Shown here: positions 42,443 through 50,844 of the stretch, piece after piece
Layout of the letters: each line of letters begins with the position of its first letter
Numbering within the stretch: position 1 is the first letter of the stretch
Source of the DNA: G965229605 sp965229605
GTDB lineage: Bacteria > Pseudomonadota > Alphaproteobacteria > CBDDJK01
DNA: 64,000 nucleotides
Assembly: GCA_965229605.1 (NCBI GenBank)
Contig: OZ245892.1
Span: 1,178,001 to 1,242,000 of the forward strand
Reading direction: 5' to 3'
Made by a program: the position numbers and the translations under genes
The notes under the pieces: model-generated
Told to the model about the DNA's origin: nothing
Databases searched by the model: none
What the model saw: the letters and a program-made list of their open reading frames with translations, nothing else

Positions 42443-43459
42443 ATGCATCCTGCAACAAAGAACAAGTTTGGCCGCACAGACCTTGAGGTTACCGCGTTCA
42501 GTTTTGGCACCGCACCGGTGGGAAATATTTTCAGGGAAATTGATGAACAGACGTCTGACGCCATGTTCCAGACAGCCTGGGATAAAGGCGTGCGCTATTA
42601 CGACACGGCCCCGATGTATGGCCATGGCCTGAGTGAGTTACGGACCGGCTATTCCCTTCGCTGGAAAGAGCGTCAGGACTTTGTTTTGTCATCCAAAGTT
42701 GGCCGCGTTCTAAAGCAGGCACGCAAAGGCGATATTGACTATGCGCCATGGACAAATGCCGGGCGCAACACCATGCATTTTGACTATTCCTATGATGGAA
42801 CCATGCGGTCGTTTGAGGACAGTTTGCAGCGGTTGAACCTTGAATATCTGGACATCGTTTTTATACACGATATAGATTTTTTTACCCGTGGAGACGAGCA
42901 ACCTGAGGTCTTTCGTCAGGCGATGGATACCTGCTACAAGGCTCTGGACGATTTACGCAGCCAGGGCGTGGTCAAGGCCATCGGTGTCGGAGTGAACGAA
43001 TGGGAAGTCTGCCATGCCGCCCTGAAAGCAAATGATTTTGACTGTTTCCTGCTTGCCGGACGCTATACGCTGCTTGAACAAGAAGCGTTGAATGAATTCC
43101 TCCCGCTTTGTGAAGAACGTAACGCAGCAGTCGTTGTCGGTGGCGGCTTCAATTCGGGGATATTGGCGACTGGCGCAAAGGAAGGGGCAAAATATAATTA
43201 TGCCCCTGCCCCGGCCGAGATCATGGATAAAGTCTCCAAAATCGAACAAGTCTGTGCGGACCATAATGTACCGCTGCCAGCAGCAGCCCTTCAGTTTGTT
43301 GTTGCACATCCGGCAATCCCCAGCTTCATCGCGGGCACGCGGACTGTTGAGCAGCTTAAACAAAATCTGGATTGGTTCAGCCATGATATTCCAGCCGATT
43401 TCTGGGCAGAACTCAAACATAAGGGATTGCTGCGCGAAGATGCGCCGGTTCCGGCATGA
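42443..43459 (+). CDS. Aldo/keto reductase, D-threo-aldose 1-dehydrogenase (L-fucose dehydrogenase)/pyridoxal 4-dehydrogenase-like
   Basis: 338 residues. The catalytic tetrad is visible as Asp and Tyr in YYDTAPMYGHG, Lys in LSSKVGR and His in DIVFIHDID; FNSGILATG and the long GRNTMHFDYSYDG insert match the L-fucose/D-threo-aldose 1-dehydrogenase branch, which oxidises aldoses to lactones. ATG has GGGGAGA upstream. Its stop overlaps the MaoC-type gene. Divergent from the acyl-CoA dehydrogenase operon and preceded by an operator of the same regulon, so it is likely an early oxidation step for the imported sugar. Confidence 0.83.
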   Translation: MHPATKNKFGRTDLEVTAFSFGTAPVGNIFREIDEQTSDAMFQTAWDKGVRYYDTAPMYGHGLSELRTGYSLRWKERQDFVLSSKVGRVLKQARKGDIDYAPWTNAGRNTMHFDYSYDGTMRSFEDSLQRLNLEYLDIVFIHDIDFFTRGDEQPEVFRQAMDTCYKALDDLRSQGVVKAIGVGVNEWEVCHAALKANDFDCFLLAGRYTLLEQEALNEFLPLCEERNAAVVVGGGFNSGILATGAKEGAKYNYAPAPAEIMDKVSKIEQVCADHNVPLPAAALQFVVAHPAIPSFIAGTRTVEQLKQNLDWFSHDIPADFWAELKHKGLLREDAPVPA

Positions 43460-43911
43460 TGCGCGATGCGTTGAAGGCTGGTCAATACGGAGCAGATGAA
43501 CTATCTATCAACGACTGGATTGACTGCGGCTCCGTGACCGTGACGGCCGAGAAGATTCTGAATTTCGCAGAACTGACCGGCGACCGCTTTGAAATCCACC
43601 TGTCAGACGAAGCAGCCCGGAAGCACGGCTTCAATGCGCAAGTTGCCCACGGGTTATTTATATTGTCGCTTGTCGATGGACTGAAAAATCAGGCCGACGC
43701 ACAATTTCGCACCCGCGCTTCAAAAGAATGGGAATGGAAATTTCTGGCCCCCGTTCTGGCCGGGGACACTATTCACGCCATGCTTACCATTATAGCGATA
43801 AAACCTGCCAGAGCCTCCGACCAGTCTGTGCTGTCGCTTGCGTTTGAAGTGACAAATCAACATGGCAAGCTGGTTCAAAAAGGCGCAAACGACCTGTTGG
43901 TGTATCGCTAG
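43456..43911 (+). CDS. MaoC-like hot-dog-fold hydratase
   Basis: 151 residues with the hydratase core FAELTGDRFEIHLSDEAARKHGFNAQVAHGLFILSLVDG, containing the Asp and His expected for (R)-specific enoyl-CoA hydration. ATG overlaps the aldo/keto reductase stop (ATGATG). Its TAG stop forms part of the solitary TAGGGTCAGGACCCTA motif. It converges with the Dabb-domain gene. In context it may hydrate a CoA-linked intermediate produced by the acyl-CoA dehydrogenase. Confidence 0.85.
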   Translation: MMRDALKAGQYGADELSINDWIDCGSVTVTAEKILNFAELTGDRFEIHLSDEAARKHGFNAQVAHGLFILSLVDGLKNQADAQFRTRASKEWEWKFLAPVLAGDTIHAMLTIIAIKPARASDQSVLSLAFEVTNQHGKLVQKGANDLLVYR

Positions 43912-43924
43912 GGTCAGGACCCTA
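43909..43924. repeat. Symmetric solitary motif TAGGGTCAGGACCCTA between convergent genes
   Basis: TA-GGGTC-AG-GACCC-TA is symmetrical apart from its two central bases, and includes both junction TAs. It provides the MaoC stop codon and ends 2 bp before the complement of the Dabb stop. It could fold as a 6-bp stem with a 4-nt loop and so might also act as a weak bidirectional terminator. Confidence 0.7.
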
Positions 43925-43926
43925 GA

Positions 43927-44238
43927 TTAAATTTCGAAATCCATCACGAATACGCCCTCAATACCGCCTTCCAATTCGGCGACAATGCGGGCACCAATGG
44001 CTTGATGCGCTTCATCTTCAAGGTAAATATCCCGCACCTTGGTGTCGCGAAAATCAAACCAGAAAAGATCGCGGAAACCCCTTACAAGAGGGTCTTCAAC
44101 ACTGATATTTGATCGTATTTGAAAATCCATGATACCGTCTATATGACCGCTTAATCCGGCCAGATCATTATAGAGGCTGTTTTTTGTCACTTCTGAAGTT
44201 CCAGATTTAAAACGTAAGGCAACAAGATGCCGGATCAT
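43927..44238 (-). CDS. Dabb (stress-responsive alpha/beta barrel) domain protein
   Basis: 103 residues, the full size of a Dabb domain: begins MIRHLVALRFKSG and contains GIMDFQIRSNISVEDPLVRGFRDLFWFDF. These dimeric ferredoxin-like barrels occur in small catabolic or polyketide-processing enzymes and in proteins of unknown role. ATG overlaps the enoyl-CoA hydratase stop (ATGA). It is the last gene of the CoA-transferase operon. Confidence 0.82.
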   Translation of the reverse strand: MIRHLVALRFKSGTSEVTKNSLYNDLAGLSGHIDGIMDFQIRSNISVEDPLVRGFRDLFWFDFRDTKVRDIYLEDEAHQAIGARIVAELEGGIEGVFVMDFEI

Positions 44239-45008
44239 ATGTCGTCTCCAAAGTCAGGTTTGCGTTTTTCACGAAACGCCCGCAGCCCTTCGGCCAGTTC
44301 ATCAGTGTCGGCAGCAATGGTTCCGGCAAGCGATTCAATGATGCGCTCGCGCTCCTCCCCTTCTGCAGCGTTGATCATCATTTTGGTCAGTTCTGTCGCA
44401 CGGGGGCTTCGTTGCAATAGCTGATTGGCCAGGTCTCTTGCCGCAGCCATCGCCTCCCCTGTTGCCACAACCTTGTCAACGATGCCTGCCGCCAAAGCTT
44501 CTTGCGCCGTGAAGACTTCGCCAAAAATAGCCATGCGCTTGACCGTTTGCGCGCCAAAGCGGCGCACCGCCCGTTGCGTGCCAGACCACCCCGGGATAAT
44601 GCCAAGGCCAGTTTCTGGCTGACCTGTTTTTATATGTTCTTCAGCAATCCGGTAATCCGCACAGGCCGCCAATTCCAAACCGCCGCCCAGCGCATGACCA
44701 TCAAGAACCGCAATCACTGGCTGACGCAAACGTGCCAGGGCATCAAAGGCAGCATGTCCATCCCGCACCCAATGGCGGCCAAATGTTTCTGCGCTCTCTC
44801 CAGACCAGGCGGCGATGTCACCGCCAGCACTGAATGCTTTTCCTTCGCCGGACAGGATAACCACATCGGCCGCGCTGTGCTCAATTTCCCGGCATCGTTG
44901 CGCAAGACCCTCAACCATTTTTGCGTTAAGCGCGTTCAGTTTGTCTGGCCTGGCAATACATAGATAGGCAATTCGGCCTTCAATGGTCAGCGATAGCTGG
45001 TCCGTCAT
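44235..45008 (-). CDS. Enoyl-CoA hydratase/isomerase family protein
   Basis: 257 residues with the crotonase oxyanion-hole segments KAFSAGGDIAAW and ALGGGLELAACADYRIAEE, GIIPGWSGTQRAVRRFG and ELTKMMINAAEGE. Typical enoyl-CoA hydratases have Glu in the GLxPGxGG(T/S)Q region; here GIIPGWSGTQ is close to consensus. ATG overlaps the CoA-transferase stop (ATGA). It likely works on a CoA thioester formed by the adjacent transferase. Confidence 0.87.
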   Translation of the reverse strand: MTDQLSLTIEGRIAYLCIARPDKLNALNAKMVEGLAQRCREIEHSAADVVILSGEGKAFSAGGDIAAWSGESAETFGRHWVRDGHAAFDALARLRQPVIAVLDGHALGGGLELAACADYRIAEEHIKTGQPETGLGIIPGWSGTQRAVRRFGAQTVKRMAIFGEVFTAQEALAAGIVDKVVATGEAMAAARDLANQLLQRSPRATELTKMMINAAEGEERERIIESLAGTIAADTDELAEGLRAFREKRKPDFGDDI

Positions 45009-46606
45009 GGGTCAAGGCCAATCAAGCCCGGCAAAAAGAGTCCCGGTGCCATTGGCTTAAGGTCGTCAGCCACCTGCAAATCAACCGCAGCCTGATCCAG
45101 AATATCGCGCTTTAGATCAATGCCCGGCGCAATTTCAGTAATCATCAACCCTTGCTCGCGCAATTCCACAACACAACGCTCCGTCACATAGGTCACCGAT
45201 TGTCCCTGTTTCTGCGCGCGTGTGCCTGAAAATGAAACCTGGTCTACCGCTTTGACAAATTTAGCGGTATGTCCTTCCTTGTCGATGACCAGCTTTCCAT
45301 CCGCGATATGCATTTTTGCGCCAGCATTAAACGTGCCGGAAAAGACAATTTTCCTGGCACGCGTGGTGATATCGACAAATCCACCGGCTCCGGCGGTGCG
45401 ATGGGGAGTCGCAGACAGGCGGGAGACATTGACCGAACCACTGGCATCAATCTCGAGGAATGAAAGCAGAGAACAGTCAAATCCACCGGCCTGAAAATAA
45501 GAGAATTGATGCGGGGAAGCGACAAACGCCTCGGCATTCGATGCACAGCCGAACTTGAAATCCAGCAGGGGAATCCCGCCAACCGCCCCTTGCTCAATTA
45601 CCCAGGTTACTGCGCCGTGCTTGCCCTCTTCAAGGAAAATGCGCGGCACGTTGGCAGATACGCCAAAGCCGATATTGATCGCCCAGCCCGAGCGCAATTC
45701 TTGCGCAACCCGGCGTGCGATCACCTTCTGAACCCCGAATTCAGGGATGCTGAAACTTTCAAGCGGCCGGATCAGCTCGCCGGAAATCGCCGGATCATAG
45801 GGGGTTGCTGTGGTTTGCAACATGTCCGGTGCTTCAACGATGTAATCGACGATAATGCCCGGGACCCGCACATCATGCGGACGAATAGACCCATTCTGCG
45901 CGATGCGTCGCACCTGCGCAATGACCATACCGCCACAATTTCGTGCCGCCAGAGCCATTTCCATGGCCCCTAAATAAGCCCCTTCGCCCTCGAAACTCAG
46001 GTTTCCATTTTCATCCGCAGTTGTCGCCCGGATAATCGCGACATCTGGCCGTATGGAGCGAAAATAAAGCCAGTCCTCATTGTCGAAATTCCGGCGTTCC
46101 ACAATCGGCTCCGCCCGAGCCGCGTCATTCATCGCACAGCCTTCAAGAGCAGGATCAACAAAGGTATCCATGCCAACTTTGGTCAAAACGCCGGGACGCT
46201 GACCAGCCCCTTCCCTCAACATGTCAAAGACAATGCCAGAAGGAACATTATAGGCCTTCACCTGATTTGCCGTGATCATCTGCCATATCCTCGGCGGGTC
46301 AGCTTTTGTCGGGCCGGATGGATAACTGCCGCCAATGATCTTGCTCAGGCAACCAGGCTTGGCGATATGATCAACGCCTTTGGTGCCAAAAAAATCACCC
46401 GCCGCAATCGGATGAACCGTTGTCAGATTGGTTGGCGTTGACGTCTCGTCAAACCGCTCTCCAAGTGCCGCAAGCACCGCATCAGGGCAGCAAAGACCAC
46501 TCGAAGAATTAACCGCAACGATTGAATCATTTGCGATCTTTGAAACGGCCTCTTGCGCTGTTACAACTTTGCTCAAATCCAGTTCTCTCTTTTGACTTTT
46601 GCACAT
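45005..46606 (-). CDS. Acyl-CoA:acetate/3-ketoacid CoA-transferase (YdiF family)
   Basis: 533 residues as drawn; fused alpha-beta CoA-transferase like YdiF. The catalytic glutamate is Glu338 in VIEQGAVGGIPLL, and FVDPALEGCAMN, IVDYIVEAPD and the C-terminal EIAPGIDLKRDIL match the family. The ATG at 46606 directly abuts the operator at 46607-46628 and has no ribosome-binding site; a TTG at 46576 (LSKVVTAQEAV) with GAGAGA 8 nt upstream is an attractive shorter start that would restore a normal leader. It activates a short carboxylate to a CoA ester for the hydratase encoded next. Confidence 0.87.
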   Translation of the reverse strand: MCKSQKRELDLSKVVTAQEAVSKIANDSIVAVNSSSGLCCPDAVLAALGERFDETSTPTNLTTVHPIAAGDFFGTKGVDHIAKPGCLSKIIGGSYPSGPTKADPPRIWQMITANQVKAYNVPSGIVFDMLREGAGQRPGVLTKVGMDTFVDPALEGCAMNDAARAEPIVERRNFDNEDWLYFRSIRPDVAIIRATTADENGNLSFEGEGAYLGAMEMALAARNCGGMVIAQVRRIAQNGSIRPHDVRVPGIIVDYIVEAPDMLQTTATPYDPAISGELIRPLESFSIPEFGVQKVIARRVAQELRSGWAINIGFGVSANVPRIFLEEGKHGAVTWVIEQGAVGGIPLLDFKFGCASNAEAFVASPHQFSYFQAGGFDCSLLSFLEIDASGSVNVSRLSATPHRTAGAGGFVDITTRARKIVFSGTFNAGAKMHIADGKLVIDKEGHTAKFVKAVDQVSFSGTRAQKQGQSVTYVTERCVVELREQGLMITEIAPGIDLKRDILDQAAVDLQVADDLKPMAPGLFLPGLIGLDP

Positions 46607-46628
46607 TAAGTAACTAACTGGTTATATA
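46607..46628. promoter_or_regulatory. Operator TAAGTAAC-N6-GTTATATA upstream of the CoA-transferase operon
   Basis: Left arm perfect, right arm decayed at three positions. It directly abuts the possible ATG start of the CoA-transferase gene, which argues that translation begins further in. Confidence 0.65.
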
Positions 46629-46702
46629 TGAACTGTTTAAAACAATGAATCAAGCGGGGAAAGCTCTTTAAAAATCAACAATCGCAAATAAACACTTTCC
46701 TG

Positions 46703-46724
46703 AAAGTAACCATTCAGTTACCTT
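46703..46724. promoter_or_regulatory. Operator AAAGTAAC-N6-GTTACCTT upstream of the second aldo/keto reductase
   Basis: Same palindrome family around CATTCA, 38 bp before the ATG at 46763. Together with the site at 46607 it brackets the divergent promoter region. Confidence 0.72.
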
Positions 46725-46762
46725 ATAAAAACCATCAGCCCTGTTCATGGAAGGAGTTAGCA

Positions 46763-47581
46763 ATGAATATCTATTTTCAAAAGAACCATCAGCGCGCATT
46801 CGGCACTTTTCCGCTAAAGGATGACACATTATTGAATGCAATAGAATGTGCCGCCAAGGTGGGATATCGGGCTTTTGACACCGCGCAAATGTATGAAAAC
46901 GAAGCCACAACCGGTGAAGCACTGGAAGCCACGGGAATTGCCCGCAAAGACCTCTGTATCACCACCAAGGTAAATATCGAGTGCTTTTCTGACGATAGAT
47001 TCCTCCCTTCTGTGGAGCAAAGCCTCAGAGACCTGCGCACAGACTATGTGGATGTGCTGTTGCTGCATTGGCCTCCGGCAGATGGAGACATTGCGCCTTC
47101 TTTGAAGATGCTCCAGCAGGCCTATGACAAAGGCTATGCGCGCAATATAGGCGTATCGAACTACACGGTTGCCATGCTGCGCAAGGCTGTAAAAATTGTT
47201 GATGCGCCTTTGGTGACGAACCAGGTCGAGTTCCACCCGCTTCTTAATCAGGACAAGCTGATGGCTGGCGCAAACGAGACAGGTGTGCCTCTTTCTGCTT
47301 ATTGTTCGGTGGCACGCGGTGAAGTCTTCAAGAAGCCGGTTTTCGCCGAGATTGGGGAGACTTATGGCAAATCAGCAGGCCAGGTTGTTTTGCGCTGGAT
47401 TTTGCAGAAAGGTGTCAGCGTCAATGTGATGTCAACCAATCCGGTGAATATTGAGGCGAATTACAATATTATGGATTTCACATTGAGCCATATGGACATG
47501 GCGCGCATTGATGCGGTTACGGCCGAGAATTATCGTATTGTCGGCAAAGACCTTGTGCCATTCGCGCCTGATTTCGACTAG
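46763..47581 (+). CDS. Aldo/keto reductase, 2,5-diketo-D-gluconate reductase-like
   Basis: 272 residues with catalytic Asp and Tyr in AFDTAQMYENE, Lys in ITTKV and His in LLLHWPP, and the AKR signature VSNYTVAMLRKAV. Short AKRs of this group (DkgA/DkgB-like) reduce keto sugars, methylglyoxal and small aldehydes with NADPH. ATG follows AAGGAG. It stands alone on the plus strand between two minus-strand operons, with an operator of the TetR-type regulon 38 bp upstream. Confidence 0.83.
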   Translation: MNIYFQKNHQRAFGTFPLKDDTLLNAIECAAKVGYRAFDTAQMYENEATTGEALEATGIARKDLCITTKVNIECFSDDRFLPSVEQSLRDLRTDYVDVLLLHWPPADGDIAPSLKMLQQAYDKGYARNIGVSNYTVAMLRKAVKIVDAPLVTNQVEFHPLLNQDKLMAGANETGVPLSAYCSVARGEVFKKPVFAEIGETYGKSAGQVVLRWILQKGVSVNVMSTNPVNIEANYNIMDFTLSHMDMARIDAVTAENYRIVGKDLVPFAPDFD

Positions 47582-47597
47582 CGATAAACTGCCAACT

Positions 47598-49202
47598 CTA
47601 GCGATTTTTGCGGATCATATCGCTCGCTTTTTCAGCGATCATGATGGTGGAGGCGTTGGTGTTTGAACCAATCACGCTTGGCATGATTGAACTGTCACAG
47701 ATGCGAATGCCGTCAAGCCCTCTGACCCGGCATTGACTGTCAACGACCGACATTTCATCGTCTCCCATCTTGCAGCTACAAGTCGGATGATAAGACGTCC
47801 GGCCATATTGGCGGGCATAATTTTCGAAATCCTTTTGCGATTTCACGCTGTCATCCGGGAAGCGAATGGTTCTGATATATTTTTGCAGGGACGGCTGTTT
47901 GAATATTTCAACGCTTTTGCGCACACCTTCAACGGAACATTTCAAATCGTCCGGCTCTGCCAAAAAGTTTGGATCGATAAGCGGCAGATCAGAAGGATCG
48001 GATGAACGCAGGCGAACCGTGCCACGTGATTTTGGCCGCACCGTGTACGAGTTCAGCGTAATGCCTGATGACCCGGGCGGGACGCTTGGCACGCCAGCTT
48101 CTGCGCCTGCTCCGGCTAGAAAATGAAATTGCAGATCAGGCACATCGCCAGACTTCAAGCCCGAGTGCCAGAAAGCCCCACCCTCAACCACATTCGAGGT
48201 AACAGGCCCCGACTTAAACGCCAGATATTCAATACCGGCCAAAGCGGCATTATACCATTTGTTATATTTATCCAGACTATAATGCCCGGTCAGTTCGGCA
48301 ACAATATCGATGCCAAAATGGTCATTCAAATTTTCACCGACGCCGGGAATGTCAGCCACAACCTCAATGCCATGTTCAGCCAAATGAGCAGATGGACCAA
48401 CCCCCGACAGCATCATGAGTTTAGGCGTTCCTATGGCACCGGACGTCACAAGAATTTCGCCCTCCGCCCGGGCGCGGCATTCTTGCCTGCCGTCATGATA
48501 GAGAATACTCACAGCCCGTTGTCCTTCAAATTCAATTTTCCGAACAAGACAGCCGGTTTCGACTGTCAGATTGGACCGACTCATGATCGGCTTTAAATAT
48601 CCAGTCGCCACCGAACACCGCTTATAGTCTTTGGTTGTTGTCTGGTAAGGACCACAGCCTGCCTGCATTGCACCGTTAAAATCAGGGTTGAAGGGAATAC
48701 CCGCTTCCTGGCAACTTTGAATGAAAGCGCGAGTCATAGGTTGCACGTCCGGGATATTTGAAACACCCAGAGGCCCATCCGTCCCGTGCCAGTCGCCCGA
48801 CAGAATTGTATTCCCTTCAGAGCGCAGAAAATATTGCTGAATATCCTTGAAGCCCCACCCCGCACAGCCTTCTTCTTCTGCCCAACGATCAAAATCTGAA
48901 GGATGGCCGCGCGTGAAAACTTCAGCGTTGATAGAAGACCCGCCGCCGATCACACGCGCCTGAGCATAAGGAATTTCCCTGTTATTCGCATGTTTTTGCG
49001 GCGCCGTTGCAAAACCCCAAGTGTGCGGGCCCGTGGTCATTTTTGCAAAACCGACAGGCATATGAATAAGCGGGTGATTGTCTTTCCCGCCTGCTTCCAG
49101 GAGCAAAACCCTTGCCTCGGCATCTTCGCTCAACCGGTTAGCGAGCACACAGCCAGCAGACCCGCCCCCGACAATAACGTAATCGTAGCCCGTTTCTTTC
49201 AT
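47598..49202 (-). CDS. GMC family FAD-dependent oxidoreductase, copy 2
   Basis: 534 residues, paralogous to the gene at 32300. FAD motif GGGSAGCVLANRLSE follows YDYVIV; GGGSSINAEVFTRG and GAIGTPKLMMLSGVGP are the two GMC signatures, and YHPTCSCKMG carries the active-site His region. Expected to oxidise an alcohol group of an imported polyol, sugar or derivative. The last gene of the operon that runs from the ribose-type importer through an alcohol dehydrogenase and a cupin protein. Confidence 0.87.
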   Translation of the reverse strand: MKETGYDYVIVGGGSAGCVLANRLSEDAEARVLLLEAGGKDNHPLIHMPVGFAKMTTGPHTWGFATAPQKHANNREIPYAQARVIGGGSSINAEVFTRGHPSDFDRWAEEEGCAGWGFKDIQQYFLRSEGNTILSGDWHGTDGPLGVSNIPDVQPMTRAFIQSCQEAGIPFNPDFNGAMQAGCGPYQTTTKDYKRCSVATGYLKPIMSRSNLTVETGCLVRKIEFEGQRAVSILYHDGRQECRARAEGEILVTSGAIGTPKLMMLSGVGPSAHLAEHGIEVVADIPGVGENLNDHFGIDIVAELTGHYSLDKYNKWYNAALAGIEYLAFKSGPVTSNVVEGGAFWHSGLKSGDVPDLQFHFLAGAGAEAGVPSVPPGSSGITLNSYTVRPKSRGTVRLRSSDPSDLPLIDPNFLAEPDDLKCSVEGVRKSVEIFKQPSLQKYIRTIRFPDDSVKSQKDFENYARQYGRTSYHPTCSCKMGDDEMSVVDSQCRVRGLDGIRICDSSIMPSVIGSNTNASTIMIAEKASDMIRKNR

Positions 49203-49242
49203 TCTTTTCTATCCAGTTTGCCCGTTTGCCAAATACGTCGCA

Positions 49243-49812
49243 TCAGGAAGTCGCATCAAGGCTGGTGCGCCAGTCGTTCCAGCCCGCTTCCACAGAAGAA
49301 GGGGCAGCGTGCCATTCCGGCATCGGTTTCCCGGTCGCAGGATCTTTCGCCGGGATTGGCAACATCATAATTCGCTTGCACGCCCGTTTGTAGTCTTCAT
49401 CTGATAGAAACGCCTCTTGAATGTCATCCCAGTCGCGGCCATCAGGATATCCACCGCACATATGAATGTCTTCAGCCATCGAGATCATTTCATGGCTAAC
49501 CCCGGCAGGCATGATGATGACGTCTCCGGCCTCAATGCGCACTTTCGACCAGCCGCCCTCCCCGACAGAAAGCGAGAATTCCATCCACCCCTGTGCGCAG
49601 CCCAGACATTCATGCGTGGTTGAATGGAAATGAGCATATTCATAAATCCCCGGATAATCCCAGTTGTTTGACCAGCCATTTTCACGGAAGCGTGCCTTGA
49701 CCGCCTCGGCCCCGCCGCCCGGAATTGCGTTTCTGTGCACCAGCAAGGGAAAGCGGTTATTTGGAATCTTTCCCTGCGGTTTAGACATATAGCTTTCAGT
49801 AATAATCGTCAT
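49243..49812 (-). CDS. Cupin-domain protein
   Basis: 189 residues. A single cupin barrel is visible: EYAHFHSTTHECLGCAQGWMEF gives the first metal-binding motif and IEAGDVIIMPAGVSHEMI the second. The similarity is to the YjlB-like cupins. A sugar isomerase or small-molecule oxygenase role is possible but not inferable. It lies between the Zn alcohol dehydrogenase and the GMC oxidoreductase genes in one operon. Confidence 0.75.
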   Translation of the reverse strand: MTIITESYMSKPQGKIPNNRFPLLVHRNAIPGGGAEAVKARFRENGWSNNWDYPGIYEYAHFHSTTHECLGCAQGWMEFSLSVGEGGWSKVRIEAGDVIIMPAGVSHEMISMAEDIHMCGGYPDGRDWDDIQEAFLSDEDYKRACKRIMMLPIPAKDPATGKPMPEWHAAPSSVEAGWNDWRTSLDATS

Positions 49813-49822
49813 GGTTTCCTCC

Positions 49823-50839
49823 TCACATTACGATTTGAGTTTTTAAATCCTGCGGGCGATCCGCGAAACTGTCAAAGGCTTCCTGTATTTTGTCCAGTGG
49901 AAATTCTGCCCCCGTGAAAGGCGTGGTATCAATGCGGCCATGAGTCAGCAGGGTCAGCGCATCATGCATGTCTTCCCCCATACCTGCGACCGAGCCTTTG
50001 ACAGAATTTTCCTGAAGGATAGTGGTCAGAATATCAAGGCTCAAGGTCTCGTCCGGTCCGGTAAGCCCGAATGCAGCCAGATGTCCTCCGGCACGCATAA
50101 GGTCTTTTGCCTCTGCATAAAGCGAAGGAAGTCCAACACTTTCAATAACGATGTCAGCCCCGCGTCCGTGAGTCATGTCAATGACCTTGTCACGAAGTTC
50201 GCCAGGAGTAGCCACGCTATCTGCGCCACAAGCCAACGCCATGGAACGGCGATCTGCATTGGCATCAGACGCAATGATCGGGGCAGCACCAATCGTCCGC
50301 AACAACTGGACGTGCAGATTGCCAATCGGGCCTGCCCCCATGACCACAACAGACTGACCAAGCCCCGCACGCGACTTGCGGGCGGCTCTTACAACACAGG
50401 CCAGTGGCTCGGTTAAGGCAAGAACTTCTGCTGGAATGTTCGGCGAGGCTGGAATCACAAGTCGCGCAGGAACCGCGATATATTCAGCAAATCCGCCGTC
50501 CATATGGATGCCCATCTGGCGTATTTCCGGGCAATTCAATATTTCATTTCTGCGGCACCAGTAACACCGAACGCACCCGATATTCATATCGACCACGACT
50601 GGTTGTCCGACTTCAAGATGTCGCACCTCAGCCCCCAATTCGGTAATATGCCCCGTAAACTCATGCCCCGGGATCATCGGAAGATATTCTGCGGAATAAT
50701 TACCATGGAAAATATGTATATCCGTGCCACAAATGCCGGTGCGGGCAATTTTGATCAGTGCTTCGTCTGGTTGCACCTGTGGTTTGGGAACATCGCGCAA
50801 TTCAAAACGCCCGGGCTCGACAAGATAGGCCGCACGCAT
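49823..50839 (-). CDS. Zinc-dependent alcohol/polyol dehydrogenase (MDR family)
   Basis: 338 residues from the ATG at 50839; a GTG at 50848, overlapping the permease stop as GTGA, would add three. Catalytic zinc ligands lie in GICGTDIHIFHG and GHEFTGH, the structural zinc cysteines in CVRCYWCRRNEILNC (pattern C-x2-C-x2-C-x7-C), and the NAD-binding motif is VVMGAGPIGNLHVQLL. Sorbitol/threonine/galactitol dehydrogenase-like; likely acts on a polyol or sugar imported by the ABC system encoded directly upstream. Confidence 0.87.
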   Translation of the reverse strand: MRAAYLVEPGRFELRDVPKPQVQPDEALIKIARTGICGTDIHIFHGNYSAEYLPMIPGHEFTGHITELGAEVRHLEVGQPVVVDMNIGCVRCYWCRRNEILNCPEIRQMGIHMDGGFAEYIAVPARLVIPASPNIPAEVLALTEPLACVVRAARKSRAGLGQSVVVMGAGPIGNLHVQLLRTIGAAPIIASDANADRRSMALACGADSVATPGELRDKVIDMTHGRGADIVIESVGLPSLYAEAKDLMRAGGHLAAFGLTGPDETLSLDILTTILQENSVKGSVAGMGEDMHDALTLLTHGRIDTTPFTGAEFPLDKIQEAFDSFADRPQDLKTQIVM

Positions 50840-50844
50840 GATGG

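Noticed and set aside
43909..43924. TAGGGTCAGGACCCTA as an ordinary intrinsic terminator
   Set aside because: The stem is at most 6 bp with no T-run, and the same sequence recurs as the terminus of the two full elements, so a repeat-family origin is more likely.
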